DNA of 64,000 bases from Streptomyces sp. NBC_00683 (GTDB lineage: Bacteria > Actinomycetota > Actinomycetes > Streptomycetales > Streptomycetaceae). A program made the translations under genes and the position numbers. Below, in pieces: positions 1 to 8,852 of the stretch (its first letter is position 1; each line of letters begins with the position of its first letter). The DNA is taken from contig NZ_CP109013.1 of assembly GCF_036226745.1 (NCBI RefSeq), positions 4,154,001-4,218,000 of the forward strand, written 5' to 3'. The notes beneath the pieces are model-generated. The model was not told the origin of the DNA and made no database searches. It saw nothing but the letters and a program-made list of their open reading frames with translations.

Positions 1-176
1 GGGGTGGGCACCAAGTCCGCCAGCGAGCGACGCAGTTCGTCCTGCGCCGTGGGGAGGACGGAACGCTGCGCGTAGCGCGCCCAGTGACTGCGTTCGGGCT
101 CCCGGAAGGCGGCGAGCGGCTCGTACACCCGCAGGTAGGACGTGTAAGGGACGAGCACTGAAGACACCACCGACAT
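1..176 (-). CDS. conserved hypothetical protein, N-terminal part (cut by window edge)
   Basis: The reverse strand from the ATG at 176 is open to the window edge and gives 58 residues beginning [20 protein letters not shown]. It continues beyond position 1, so only the N-terminus is visible. The start of this protein resembles the short gene lying between vdh and bldC in other Streptomyces (from memory), so bldC may lie just outside. It is divergent from vdh; the 176 bp between them must hold both promoters. No domain or function can be assigned from this fragment. Confidence 0.65.
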   Translation of the reverse strand, partial: MSVVSSVLVPYTSYLRVYEPLAAFREPERSHWARYAQRSVLPTAQDELRRSLADLVPT

Positions 177-352
177 GCAGCAAATCGTGTCACGCCGGTA
201 CTCCGCCAGGGGGTGATCCTCGGCACTGGAACAGATCTGCGTGTCCCGAGGACTTACGCTCTTGCCCAGTCGGACCGGCCGTGCCGGTCGGTCCGGGGCC
301 CTCCCCACCTTCAGGAGGGTCTTCCGCCGCTTCGTACTTGGGAGTCACCACA

Positions 353-1435
353 GTGACCAATCTGACCGACGGCGTCCTGCACACCCTGTTCCACTCGGAT
401 CAGGGAGGCCACGAACAAGTCGTGATCTGCCAGGACCGTGACAGCGGCCTCAAGGCCGTCATCGCCCTCCACTCCACCGCCCTGGGCCCCGCCCTCGGCG
501 GCACCCGCTTCTATCCGTACGCCTCCGAGGAGGAGGCCGTCGCGGATGCGCTGAACCTGTCGCGCGGCATGTCGTACAAGAACGCCATGGCCGGCCTGGA
601 CCACGGTGGCGGCAAGGCCGTCATCATCGGCGACCCGGACACCATCAAGTCCGAGGAACTGCTCCTGGCCTACGGCCGTTTCGTGGCCTCGCTCGGCGGG
701 CGCTACGTGACCGCCTGTGACGTCGGCACGTACGTCGCCGACATGGACGTCGTCGCCCGGGAGTGCCCCTGGACCACCGGCCGCTCCCCCGAGAACGGCG
801 GCGCGGGAGACTCCTCCGTCCTCACCGCGTTCGGTGTCTTCCAGGGCATGCGCGCCTCCGCCCAGCACCTGTGGGGCGACCCCACGCTGCGCGGCCGCAA
901 GGTGGGTGTCGCGGGCGTCGGCAAGGTGGGTCACCACCTGGTCGAGCACCTGCTCAGCGACGGCGCCGAGGTCGTCATCACCGATGTGCGCGAGGAGTCG
1001 GTACGCCGGATCACCGACCTGCACCCCGAGGTCGCCGTGGCCGCGGACACCGCCGCGCTGATCCGTACCGAGGGGCTCGACATCTACGCCCCGTGCGCAC
1101 TCGGCGGAGCGCTGAACGACGACACCGTGCCGGTGCTCACCGCCAAGGTGGTGTGCGGCGCGGCCAACAACCAGCTCGCGCACCCGGGTGTCGAGAAGGA
1201 CCTCGCCGACCGCGCGATCCTGTACGCACCCGACTACGTGGTGAACGCCGGTGGCGTGATCCAGGTCGCCGATGAGCTCCACGGTTTCGACTTCGACCGG
1301 TGCAAGGCGAAGGCTGCAAAGATCTTCGACACCACGCTGGCCATATTCGCACGTGCGAAGGAGGACGGGATTCCGCCGGCCGCCGCGGCCGACAGGATCG
1401 CCGAGCAGCGCATGGCCGAGGCCCGTCGCCGCTGA
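353..1435 (+). CDS. vdh: valine (branched-chain amino acid) dehydrogenase
   Basis: NAD-dependent oxidative deamination of L-valine and related branched-chain amino acids to 2-oxo acids, feeding acyl-CoA precursors. 360 residues from the GTG at 353, which follows GGAG at 341-344; an upstream ATG at 281 would add 24 residues unlike the family. The substrate-side lysines lie in SYKNAMAG (K76) and GGGKAV (K88), and the Rossmann loop GVAGVGKVG is at about 185-193. Length and motifs match Streptomyces Vdh and the Leu/Phe/Val dehydrogenase family. It is monocistronic, with a strong hairpin at 1464-1502. Leucine as preferred substrate cannot be excluded from sequence. Confidence 0.93.
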   Translation: MTNLTDGVLHTLFHSDQGGHEQVVICQDRDSGLKAVIALHSTALGPALGGTRFYPYASEEEAVADALNLSRGMSYKNAMAGLDHGGGKAVIIGDPDTIKSEELLLAYGRFVASLGGRYVTACDVGTYVADMDVVARECPWTTGRSPENGGAGDSSVLTAFGVFQGMRASAQHLWGDPTLRGRKVGVAGVGKVGHHLVEHLLSDGAEVVITDVREESVRRITDLHPEVAVAADTAALIRTEGLDIYAPCALGGALNDDTVPVLTAKVVCGAANNQLAHPGVEKDLADRAILYAPDYVVNAGGVIQVADELHGFDFDRCKAKAAKIFDTTLAIFARAKEDGIPPAAAADRIAEQRMAEARRR

Positions 1436-1463
1436 CGCTTCGCCCGATTCACCCGGCGGCCAT

Positions 1464-1502
1464 CGGCCCGTCACCGGACTGTGCAGTGCCGGTGACGGGC
1501 CG
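1464..1502 (+). terminator. probable vdh terminator
   Basis: A 14-bp perfect inverted repeat (cggcccgtcaccgg and its complement) with an 11-nt loop lies 29 bp after the vdh stop. No U-tract follows, as is usual for Streptomyces hairpin terminators. Confidence 0.6.
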
Positions 1503-1787
1503 GTGGCGGCCCGGTGCCCGGCCGGTGCGGCCGGGCAGGGAGACAAGGCTCACGCCGGTCGGCGGGTCGGCCGTCCGCAAGAGGTTAAAATCGCGGTTGA
1601 CCAGCGAGGACGGGCTCCTCGGTGGTCCTGTACCGAGGCACGTGATGCGGGCGGCGTACCGTATGGCCGAGGAAGCAGGTACCGTTAAAGCCACGGGCGC
1701 GGTCTCTCAGCCGAGAGTCCGTCCTGAAACATGAACGCGTGTCAAGACTCTGGGGCCGTCGAGCCCCGTCACCGAGGGGGTCGAGCC
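1503..1787. promoter_or_regulatory. vdh-DUF3073 intergenic region
   Basis: Between the vdh hairpin and the DUF3073 start I see no gene. The stretch has a TTGACC at 1592-1597 and an AT-richer patch (ttaaaat) near 1585-1591, and probably carries the promoter of the DUF3073 gene, but no clear -35/-10 pair at normal spacing could be fixed. Confidence 0.3.
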
Positions 1788-2045
1788 ATGGGGCGCGGCC
1801 GGGCAAAGGCCAAGCAGACTAAGGTCGCCCGTCAGCTGAAGTACAGCAGCGGCGGGACTGACCTGTCGCGTCTGGCCAATGAGCTGGGCGCATCACCTTC
1901 GAGTCAGCCACCGAACGCTGAGCCGTTCGAGGACGACGACGAGGAAGATGACCCGTACGCACAGTACGCGGATCAGTACAACGACGACGAGGACGCGGAC
2001 GAGGACGACCAGTCCGGTCCGTCGTCACAGCGCCGCGGCGCTTGA
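1788..2045 (+). CDS. DUF3073 domain-containing protein
   Basis: 85-residue protein starting MGRGRAKAKQTKVARQLKYS at the ATG at 1788, preceded by GAGGGGG at 1774-1780. The basic N-terminal motif followed by a very acidic C-terminal tail (runs of Asp/Glu from about residue 45) is the hallmark of DUF3073, a family of unknown function widespread in actinobacteria. The charge split suggests nucleic-acid binding by the N-terminus, but this is inference. An upstream ATG at 1731 is in frame but lacks a ribosome site. It is convergent with purM, and two hairpins separate them. Confidence 0.85.
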   Translation: MGRGRAKAKQTKVARQLKYSSGGTDLSRLANELGASPSSQPPNAEPFEDDDEEDDPYAQYADQYNDDEDADEDDQSGPSSQRRGA

Positions 2046-2062
2046 CCTCGCGCTGACACATC

Positions 2063-2092
2063 AACCCGGTCCGGGCCTGCCCGGACCGGGTT
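2063..2092 (+). terminator. terminator after the DUF3073 gene
   Basis: Perfect 14-bp inverted repeat (aacccggtccgggc and complement) with a 2-nt centre, 17 bp after the stop codon and followed by TTCTGT. It could also act on purM transcripts arriving from the other side. Confidence 0.65.
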
Positions 2093-2136
2093 CTGTGCTG
2101 TCCGGGTGCGGACGGGTGGAGCTGCCCCGCCTCACG

Positions 2137-2160
2137 CCGGTCCGGAGTGTGCCGGACCGG
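2137..2160 (-). terminator. terminator after purM
   Basis: Perfect 9-bp inverted repeat ccggtccgg/ccggaccgg with a 6-nt loop, 14 bp downstream of the purM stop in its reading direction. Confidence 0.5.
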
Positions 2161-2173
2161 CGTTCGTGGCGTT

Positions 2174-3241
2174 CTACCGTGCGTAGCTGCCGGTCAGTTC
2201 GGCGCCCGTGGTGTGCGCACCGCGGTCCGTGATCTCACCCGCGACCCAGGAGTCGACACCCCGGTCGGCCAGGGTCGTGAGCGCGGCGTCCACCGAGTCC
2301 GCGGGAACGATCGCGATCATGCCGACACCCATGTTGAGCGTCTTCTCGAGCTCCAGCTGTTCGACCTGACCGGCCTTGCCGACCACGTCGAAGACGGCGC
2401 CGGGCGTCCATGTCGAACGGTCGACCGTGGCGTGCAGCGAGTCCGGGACGACCCGGGCCAGGTTGTTGGCCAGTCCGCCGCCGGTGACGTGGCTGAAGCC
2501 GTGCACCTCGGTCGTACGGGTCAGCGCCAGGCAGTCCAGGGAGTAGATCCTGGTGGGCTCCAGGAGCTCCTCGCCGAGCGTCCGGCCGAACTCCTCGATC
2601 TCCCGGTCCAGGGCCCAGCCGGCCCGGTCGAAGACCACGTGGCGCACGAGCGAGTACCCGTTGGAGTGAAGACCGGACGACGCCATGGCGATCACGGCGT
2701 CACCCTTACGGATACGGTCCGGGCCCAGCAGCCGGTCGGCCTCCACCACGCCCGTGCCCGCGCCCGCGACATCGAAGTCGTCGGGGCCGAGCAGACCCGG
2801 GTGCTCCGCGGTCTCGCCGCCGATCAGCGCGCAGCCTGCCAGGACGCAGCCTTCGGCGATGCCCTTCACGATGGCCGCGACACGCTCGGGATGCACCTTG
2901 CCGACACAGATGTAGTCGGTCATGAAGAGCGGTTCGGCACCGCAGACGACCAGGTCGTCCACGACCATGCCGACGAGGTCGTGGCCGATCGTGTCGTACA
3001 CGCCCATCTGCCGGGCCAGATCGACCTTCGTGCCCACGCCGTCGGTGGCGGAGGCGAGCAGCGGGCGCTCGTAGCGCTTGAGGGCCGAGGCGTCGAAGAG
3101 GCCGGCGAATCCGCCGATGCCCCCCAGGACCTCGGGGCGCTTCGTCTTCTTCACCCACTCCTTCATCAGCTCGACGGCGCGGTCACCGGCTTCGATGTCG
3201 ACGCCCGCCGCCGCGTAGGAAGCACCTGTTGTCTCAGACAT
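2174..3241 (-). CDS. purM: phosphoribosylformylglycinamidine cyclo-ligase (AIR synthetase)
   Basis: Fifth step of IMP synthesis: ATP-dependent closure of FGAM to aminoimidazole ribotide, in the cytoplasm. 355 residues, full length for PurM. Family motifs are visible: GGFAGLFDAS near residue 40, ASATDGVGTKVDLA near 65, a central SSGLHSNGYSLVR and VTGGGLANNLAR towards the C-terminus, and the PurM/ThiF-type glycine-rich elements shared with PurL. It is downstream of purF in the same direction with a 60-bp gap, so the two are likely cotranscribed. Confidence 0.96.
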   Translation of the reverse strand: MSETTGASYAAAGVDIEAGDRAVELMKEWVKKTKRPEVLGGIGGFAGLFDASALKRYERPLLASATDGVGTKVDLARQMGVYDTIGHDLVGMVVDDLVVCGAEPLFMTDYICVGKVHPERVAAIVKGIAEGCVLAGCALIGGETAEHPGLLGPDDFDVAGAGTGVVEADRLLGPDRIRKGDAVIAMASSGLHSNGYSLVRHVVFDRAGWALDREIEEFGRTLGEELLEPTRIYSLDCLALTRTTEVHGFSHVTGGGLANNLARVVPDSLHATVDRSTWTPGAVFDVVGKAGQVEQLELEKTLNMGVGMIAIVPADSVDAALTTLADRGVDSWVAGEITDRGAHTTGAELTGSYAR

Positions 3242-3301
3242 TGCCTGGGATCTTTCGTGTGGGAATACGGGGCTGGTGGGGAGGGAGCCGGTCCGTCCGG
3301 A

Positions 3302-4828
3302 TCACGGACGACGCAGCGCGTCGGCCGCCGCGGTCGCGGCGGGGCCGGCCGCCAGCTCGGTCTCCAGCAGCTGCTTGCCGAGCAGCTCCGGGTCCGGGAG
3401 CTCCATCGGGTATTCACCGTCGAAGCAGGCGCGGCACAGGTTCGGCTTGTCGATCGTCGTCGCCTCGATCATCGCGTCGAGCGAGATGTACGAGAGCGAG
3501 TCGGCACCCATCGAGGTGGCGATCTCGTCGACGGACATGCCGTTGGCGATCAGTTCGGCGCGGGTCGCGAAGTCGATGCCGAAGAAGCAGGGCCACTTCA
3601 CGGGCGGGGAGGAGATCCGGATGTGGATCTCGGCGGCGCCCGCCTCGCGGAGCATCCGGACCAGAGCACGCTGGGTGTTGCCGCGGACGATCGAGTCGTC
3701 GACGACCACCAGGCGCTTGCCCTTGATGACTTCCTTGAGCGGATTCAGCTTGAGACGGATACCCAGCTGGCGAATGGTCTGGGACGGCTGGATGAAGGTC
3801 CGGCCGACGTAGGCGTTCTTGACCAGTCCGGCACCGAACGGAATTCCGCTCGCCTCCGCGTAGCCGATGGCCGCGGGAGTGCCCGATTCCGGCGTCGCTA
3901 TGACCAGATCGGCCTCGACAGGGGCCTCGGCCGCCAGCCTCCGGCCCATCTCGACCCGGGAGAGGTAGACGTTGCGCCCGGCGATGTCGGTGTCGGGGCG
4001 GGCCAGGTACACGTACTCGAAGACACAGCCCTTGGGCTTCGCTTCTGCGAAGCGGGAGGTGCGCAGGCCGTTCTCGTCGATGGCGACGAGCTCGCCCGGC
4101 TCGATCTCGCGAACGAAGCTGGCACCGCAGATGTCGAGGGCGGCGGACTCGGAGGCCACCACCCAGCCGCGCTCCAGCCGGCCGAGCACCAGGGGGCGGA
4201 TGCCCTGCGGGTCACGGGCGGCGTAGAGGGTGTGCTCGTCCATGAAGACGAGCGAGAAGGCGCCCTTGACCTCGGGGAGCACCTTTGCGGCGGCCTCCTC
4301 GATGGTGAGCGGCTTGTCGTCCTCATCCGTCTGGCCGGCGAGCAGCGCGGTCACCAGGTCGGTGTCGTTGGTCGCCGCCACCTGAGTGGCACGGCCGTCC
4401 TTGCGGGGAAGGTCGGCGACCATCTCGGCGAGCTGGGCCGTATTGACCAGGTTGCCGTTGTGACCCAGGGCGATCGAGCCGTGCGCGGTGGCACGGAATG
4501 TCGGCTGCGCGTTCTCCCACACCGAGGCACCGGTGGTGGAGTAGCGGGCATGACCGACCGCGATATGGCCCTGGAGGGAACCCAGAGACGTTTCGTCGAA
4601 GACCTGCGAGACCAGTCCCATGTCCTTGAAGACCAGGATCTGGGACCCGTTGCTCACTGCGATGCCCGCGGACTCCTGTCCACGGTGCTGCAGGGCATAC
4701 AGTCCGAAATAGGTGAGCTTGGCGACCTCTTCGCCCGGAGCCCAGACACCGAAGACGCCGCAAGCGTCCTGGGGGCCTTTCTCTCCGGGGAGCAGGTCGT
4801 GGTTGAGTCGTCCATCACCACGAGGCAC
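3302..4828 (-). CDS. purF: amidophosphoribosyltransferase
   Basis: First committed step of purine synthesis: glutamine plus PRPP to 5-phosphoribosylamine. 508 residues from the GTG at 4828 (MPRGDGRLNHDLL...); the frame stays open far upstream but only this start matches the family. A 22-residue propeptide precedes Cys23 (DACGVFGVW), the catalytic Cys of the class II glutamine amidotransferase domain, which would become N-terminal after processing. The PRPP-binding loop VVVDDSIVRGNT is in the C-terminal half, and Cys residues in CVFEY, CFFGID and CRACFDGEYP fit the [4Fe-4S] type of PurF. First gene of purF-purM. Confidence 0.97.
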   Translation of the reverse strand: MPRGDGRLNHDLLPGEKGPQDACGVFGVWAPGEEVAKLTYFGLYALQHRGQESAGIAVSNGSQILVFKDMGLVSQVFDETSLGSLQGHIAVGHARYSTTGASVWENAQPTFRATAHGSIALGHNGNLVNTAQLAEMVADLPRKDGRATQVAATNDTDLVTALLAGQTDEDDKPLTIEEAAAKVLPEVKGAFSLVFMDEHTLYAARDPQGIRPLVLGRLERGWVVASESAALDICGASFVREIEPGELVAIDENGLRTSRFAEAKPKGCVFEYVYLARPDTDIAGRNVYLSRVEMGRRLAAEAPVEADLVIATPESGTPAAIGYAEASGIPFGAGLVKNAYVGRTFIQPSQTIRQLGIRLKLNPLKEVIKGKRLVVVDDSIVRGNTQRALVRMLREAGAAEIHIRISSPPVKWPCFFGIDFATRAELIANGMSVDEIATSMGADSLSYISLDAMIEATTIDKPNLCRACFDGEYPMELPDPELLGKQLLETELAAGPAATAAADALRRP

Positions 4829-4951
4829 GGCACCGAGTGTAGGCGAGATCGACCACCGGTCCGAATTGGGGAAGCGCCGTGCACGGCCTGCGGGATCACC
4901 GCGGACGTGGCCGGGAGGGGCCCGGGCGGGCCGTTCCGGGTGACACCCAGT

Positions 4952-4968
4952 GATCACTCGGAGTGATC
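4952..4968. promoter_or_regulatory. 17-bp palindrome upstream of purF
   Basis: GATCACTC-g-GAGTGATC is a perfect 8+8 palindrome about a single central base, 124 bp upstream of the purF start. It has the size and symmetry of a dimeric repressor site. No known purine regulator can be assigned from sequence. Confidence 0.35.
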
Positions 4969-5647
4969 GCGACCGGTTCGCCGGAGAGCCTTTCCGCGGG
5001 CGCGGGGCAGTCGGCGCCCGGATGAGCGGCTGGTTACCGGTCGGTTCGGGCCGGCCGCGGAATGGGCGGCGGACGGCACTCTCGTGGCACTCGGTGAGGC
5101 GGGTCCAGGGGCCGGAGGGACGTCGGCCGCACACTCGTTTCGTGGTGAGCCTCACACTCGGGGGCGCGGCCGAGGGGTCCGCCGGGCGTTCCGGGGGCCC
5201 GGGAGCGGCTCCGGACGAGGGCCGGGGGAGGCCTTCCGAGGTCCACGTGATGTGCCCGGTCCGGGCGGCGCGGATGACGTTGTCCGCAGTACGAGACCTG
5301 TGTCCGCAGTACGAGACTGGCGTTGACAGGCTCATGGCCCGTTGGCAGGCTCCTGCCCCATGCAGCCCTCCGGTGATCTTTCGGTCCCGCTCGTAGCGCG
5401 CCGCCACGTCGATCTGGGACGTGTCGCGAGCGCCATCTGTCGCTGCGTCTGAGCCTTCGCGCTCCCTGCACCCCCGGGCCCCGGACTTCCGGGACGCCTG
5501 AGCCGATCCGGCCTTTTCTCCCGCTTCTCCCTTTCTGCCCGCCCGTGGCCGGGTGCGTTCCCGCACGCCCCCTGACGGGCCCCGTCGCGTTCATCCACCT
5601 CGTGCGCCCTGTCCCGACCGGCGCCCGGGGCCCTCCCTGGAGACCTC
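4969..5647. promoter_or_regulatory. purF-sulfatase divergent intergenic region with tandem repeats
   Basis: The 819 bp between purF and the sulfatase gene contain open frames on both strands, but none has a convincing start, ribosome site or recognisable product, so I treat it as non-coding. Notable parts are the palindrome at 4952-4968, two exact copies of tgtccgcagtacgagac at 5281-5297 and 5301-5317 (20-bp period), then gttgacaggctc at 5322-5333 and gttggcaggctc at 5341-5352 (19-bp period). The TTGACA at 5323-5328 could be a -35 element, which would put the repeats at a promoter reading towards the sulfatase. Confidence 0.4.
5281..5352. repeat. two adjacent pairs of direct repeats (operator-like)
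   Basis: Two identical 17-mers (tgtccgcagtacgagac) start exactly 20 bp apart, followed by two near-identical 12-mers (gttgRcaggctc) 19 bp apart. Spacing close to two helical turns puts each pair on the same DNA face, as in direct-repeat binding sites of activators. The nearest gene in the plus direction is the sulfatase, about 300 bp downstream. Confidence 0.6.
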
Positions 5648-7114
5648 ATGCCCTCTCGTGATTCGAATACCAGTTCCCCTCAGCGATCCGACTCACCGCT
5701 GAGCAGGCGCGCCTTCACCACCGCGGTGGGCGCGACCGCAGCCACCGCCGCCGTCGGAGTGCAGGCCGCCTCGCCGGCCGCGGCGGCTTCCGGGCCGGCT
5801 TCCGGCGACGCGGTGCGGGAGCAGCCGTTCCGTGCCGCCCGCGGCAAGCACTCCCGGCGGCCCAACATCCTGTTCATCCTCGGTGACGACCTCGGCTGGG
5901 CGGACCTCTCCTCGTACGGGGCCCCGCACATCCGGACCCCCAACCTGGACAGACTCGGCCGCCAGGGGGTGCGGTTCACGGATGCGTACGCGGGGTCCGC
6001 CACCTGCTCCCCCACCCGGTTCAGCCTCTACACCGGACGCTATCCGGGGCGGACGAAGGGCGGCCTCGCCGAGCCCATCGCGGACAGGTCCGTGGGTCTC
6101 GAGCCGACGCACCCGACGCTCGCCTCGCTGCTGCGCGGCGCGGGCTACTCCACCGCGCTGATCGGCAAGTGGCACTGCGGCTATCTGCCCGACTACAGCC
6201 CGACCAGGTCCGGCTGGGACGAGTTCTTCGGCAACTTCGGCGGGGCGCTGGAGTACTACTCCAAGCTCGGGCTCGGCGGTGAGTACGACCTGTACGAGGG
6301 CGACGCCGAGTACAAGGACCTGCGCTACTACACCCGGATCCTGACGGAGCGCGCGAGCGAGTACGTCCAGCGGGACCACGACGCGCCCTGGCTCCTCAAC
6401 CTGAACTTCACCACTCCGCACTGGCCGTGGATCGCGGACGGCGACACCGAGGAGAGCGCCGAGATCGTCCGGCGCATCAAGGCGGGCGACGGAAGCGCGC
6501 TGTGGAACGCCGACGGCGGCTCGGTCCAGAAGTACACCGAGATGGTCGAGGACCTGGACCGCTCCGTCGGCGAGGTGCTGAAGGCGCTGAAGCGGTCCGG
6601 TCAGGAGGAGGACACCCTGGTCTTCTTCGCCAGTGACAACGGCGGCGAGCGCTTCTCCTACAACTGGCCGCTGTCCGGTAACAAGAGCTCGCTCCAGGAG
6701 GGCGGCATCCGCGTCCCCGCGGTGCTGCGCTGGCCCGCCCGGATCGACGGTCACCAGGTCAGCGACCTGCCGGTGTTCTCGCCCGACTGGACCGCGACGC
6801 TCCTGGAGCTCGGCGGCGCCCGGCCGGACCCCGCCTATCCGCTGGACGGCATCAGCCTCGCCGGATACCTGCTGCGTGACGAGGAACCGAAGGAGCGCGA
6901 CCTGTTCTGGCGGGTGCGCGGGGAGCGGGCGCTGCGCCGCGGTGACTGGAAGTACTACCGGGGGAAGGCCGGCACCGACCAGCTGTTCAAGCTGGCCGAC
7001 GACCAGCGGGAACAGGCGAACCGGGCGGCGGCCGAGCCGGAGCTGCTGGCCGAGCTGCGGGCGTCGTGGGAGCGGACGAACGCCGGTCTGCTCCCGTATC
7101 CGACGGGTTCCTGA
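5648..7114 (+). CDS. Tat-exported sulfatase (arylsulfatase family)
   Basis: Hydrolysis of sulfate esters outside the cytoplasm. 488 residues. A twin-arginine signal (SRRAFTTAVGATAATAAVGV, Arg20-Arg21) with an Ala-rich hydrophobic core and cleavage region near residue 47 is followed by a sulfatase alkaline-phosphatase-like domain. Asp80-Asp81 (ILGDDLGWADL) are metal ligands, and Cys120-Ser-Pro-Thr-Arg124 is the C-x-P-x-R signature whose Cys is oxidised to formylglycine. GKWHCG, TPHWPW and SDNGGERFSYN give further metal and sulfate contacts. The ATG at 5648 has only a weak upstream GGAG (5639-5642). It is convergent with the META lipoprotein gene. The natural substrate is unknown. Confidence 0.92.
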   Translation: MPSRDSNTSSPQRSDSPLSRRAFTTAVGATAATAAVGVQAASPAAAASGPASGDAVREQPFRAARGKHSRRPNILFILGDDLGWADLSSYGAPHIRTPNLDRLGRQGVRFTDAYAGSATCSPTRFSLYTGRYPGRTKGGLAEPIADRSVGLEPTHPTLASLLRGAGYSTALIGKWHCGYLPDYSPTRSGWDEFFGNFGGALEYYSKLGLGGEYDLYEGDAEYKDLRYYTRILTERASEYVQRDHDAPWLLNLNFTTPHWPWIADGDTEESAEIVRRIKAGDGSALWNADGGSVQKYTEMVEDLDRSVGEVLKALKRSGQEEDTLVFFASDNGGERFSYNWPLSGNKSSLQEGGIRVPAVLRWPARIDGHQVSDLPVFSPDWTATLLELGGARPDPAYPLDGISLAGYLLRDEEPKERDLFWRVRGERALRRGDWKYYRGKAGTDQLFKLADDQREQANRAAAEPELLAELRASWERTNAGLLPYPTGS

Positions 7115-7135
7115 TCCCGCGGTCGCCCGGGATCA
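7112..7135. terminator. bidirectional terminator between sulfatase and META lipoprotein genes
   Basis: An 8-bp perfect stem tgatcccg/cgggatca with an 8-nt loop occupies the space between two convergent stop codons and can serve both strands. Confidence 0.5.
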
Positions 7136-7966
7136 GCCCTTGGCCGCCGGGGCCGACGCGCCGAGTCCCTTGCCGTTCTGTGCGGTGAGGGACAAGGAGC
7201 GGTGCTCGATCGTGTACGTCGTCCTCCCCTTGAGGACACCGAGCAGCGTGCGCTCCAGCTCCATCTCGGGCCCCGGGCACATCTTCCGCGTCGAGGCGAG
7301 CGGGCCGAAGGTGATCGAGGAACCGGCGACCTTCGCCCTGCCGTGGAAGGAGTTGCAGCCGAGGCTGCCTTCCACGGAGCCGTCCTTGCCGAAGGTGAGG
7401 TGCGCCCTGCCCTCCGTACCCGCGGGCAGGGAGGTGGCGGTGCTCCCGGACACCAGCCCGGTGACCTTCCAGGCGGTGCCGGTCAGCGGGGCCGGGGGCT
7501 GCGCGGTGAGGGCGATGGAGTCGCCCTCGGCCGTGGTCAGGGTCAGGGCCCTGTCGGCGCTCCGGCCCGTGACAGCCGCCTTGAGCTTGCCGCTGAAGGT
7601 GCGGCCCATCGCTTTCTCGAACTGCTGGAGATCCTCCTCGCAGCCCATCTCGGTGGTGGTGCCCGGGCCGACGGTGACCGTGTCACCGTCGATGCGGACG
7701 TCCGCGGTGAAGCGGTTGCAGCCCAGATTGCCGCTCGCCCTGCCCTGGGAGTCGATCTCGACGTGGGCACCGGCCGGAGCGGCGGTCTTCTTCCCGCCGA
7801 CGGTGAGGGAGGAGACGCTCCAGTGGACACCGGTGACGGGCAGGTCGGTCCGTACGGTTCCGCTGCCGTCTCCGGATCCTGCTCCGGAGCCCGACTCCGT
7901 ACCGCAGGCGGCAAGGGTGAGGAGGGCCAGGACGCTGACAGCCATACGTTGTTTGTGCATGGTCAT
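7133..7966 (-). CDS. META domain-containing lipoprotein
   Basis: Predicted surface lipoprotein of 277 residues. The signal peptide ends in the lipobox LAAC (Cys about 21), followed by a flexible Gly/Ser linker. Two META/HslJ-like domains follow (about 40-145 and 150-260), each with the conserved pattern of a Gly-Cys-Asn element (GNLGCNRFTADV and GSLGCNSFHGRA) and a later Cys in EMGC or MCPG. HslJ-like proteins are linked to stress and antibiotic tolerance in enterics; the role here is unknown. A second ATG at 7960 is equally possible as the start. Confidence 0.85.
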   Translation of the reverse strand: MTMHKQRMAVSVLALLTLAACGTESGSGAGSGDGSGTVRTDLPVTGVHWSVSSLTVGGKKTAAPAGAHVEIDSQGRASGNLGCNRFTADVRIDGDTVTVGPGTTTEMGCEEDLQQFEKAMGRTFSGKLKAAVTGRSADRALTLTTAEGDSIALTAQPPAPLTGTAWKVTGLVSGSTATSLPAGTEGRAHLTFGKDGSVEGSLGCNSFHGRAKVAGSSITFGPLASTRKMCPGPEMELERTLLGVLKGRTTYTIEHRSLSLTAQNGKGLGASAPAAKG

Positions 7967-7997
7967 GGGACGGATCGAGTAGCCGATCCGGTTCCCC

Positions 7998-8801
7998 TCA
8001 GCCCATCAGCGGGAGCAGATCAGCGAGGTCTGCCCGCTCACCACTGGCGGCGACCTGCGCATCGTCGAGCGCCCGCGCCCACCGGGTACGGCCGGTGGCG
8101 AGCCGGATCCAGGTGAGCGGATCCGTCTCCACGACATTGGGCGGGGTTCCGCGGGTGTGCTTGGGGCCACCGATGCACTGGACGACCGCGAAGGGCGGGA
8201 CGCGCACCTCGACGGACCCGCCGGGCGCCTTGTCGGCGAGTGCGTCGGCGAGCAGCCGCGTGCACGCGGCGAGCGCCTGACGGTCGTACGGGATGGTGAG
8301 GCCGGTCGCCCGGTGGAGGTCGTCCGTGTGCACGACGAGCTCGACGGTACGGGTGACCAGGAAGTCGCCCAGCCGCATGGTGCCCGCCCGGGTCGTCACC
8401 AGCCGGTCGCCGGCCGCGGCGGGCACGAGCTCCCCGAACCTGGTGGCGGTCACTTCGTACAGCGCGTCGAGGTCGGGCCATTCCTCGGCCAGGGCCCGGG
8501 TGGCGTCGGCGATCCCGCCGGCCCGCCCGGCGGTGGAGAGCGGCCACTCCAGCAGGGCGAGTTCGGGCTTCGGTCCGCCGGCCGGTTCGGGCAGCTCCAG
8601 GCTGTCGCTGACCCGTCCGAGGGCCATCGTCATGTGCGCGGCAAGGTCCCGTACGGTCCACTCTCCCAACCGGGCGGGCAGGGCCAGCTGTTCGGGCGCG
8701 AGACTGCGAACGGCTTCCCGCACGTGGCCGAACTGGGCCAGGACCGCGGTCAGGGTCCTGGAGTAGTCGTACGCGCGCAAGCGCTTCTTGGCCGGTGGCA
8801 T
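7998..8801 (-). CDS. maleylpyruvate isomerase-family (mycothiol-dependent, DinB-fold) protein
   Basis: 267 residues from the ATG at 8801 (MPPAKKRLRAYDYSRTL). The N-terminal four-helix DinB-like bundle has the characteristic WTVRDLAAHM metal-binding helix (His) and later HTDDLHRA, as in mycothiol-dependent maleylpyruvate isomerase-type proteins; a C-terminal domain (about 190-265) follows. A TAGTCT box lies 7 nt before this ATG, so the mRNA is probably leaderless, which supports this start over the GTG at 8831. The exact reaction is unknown; these proteins usually use mycothiol in transfer or isomerisation of electrophiles. Confidence 0.8.
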   Translation of the reverse strand: MPPAKKRLRAYDYSRTLTAVLAQFGHVREAVRSLAPEQLALPARLGEWTVRDLAAHMTMALGRVSDSLELPEPAGGPKPELALLEWPLSTAGRAGGIADATRALAEEWPDLDALYEVTATRFGELVPAAAGDRLVTTRAGTMRLGDFLVTRTVELVVHTDDLHRATGLTIPYDRQALAACTRLLADALADKAPGGSVEVRVPPFAVVQCIGGPKHTRGTPPNVVETDPLTWIRLATGRTRWARALDDAQVAASGERADLADLLPLMG

Positions 8802-8852
8802 AGGAGCGAGACTAACCGGCACCTCCGACAACGACGGCTGATCGCGCGTCGC

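Noticed and set aside
2147-4966. 939-residue open frame opposite purM and purF
   Set aside because: Complementary-strand shadow of two well-identified purine genes.
4950-5396. 148-residue frame in the purF-sulfatase gap
   Set aside because: No ribosome site, no recognisable sequence, and it spans the palindrome and tandem repeats; overlapping frames on both strands look the same.
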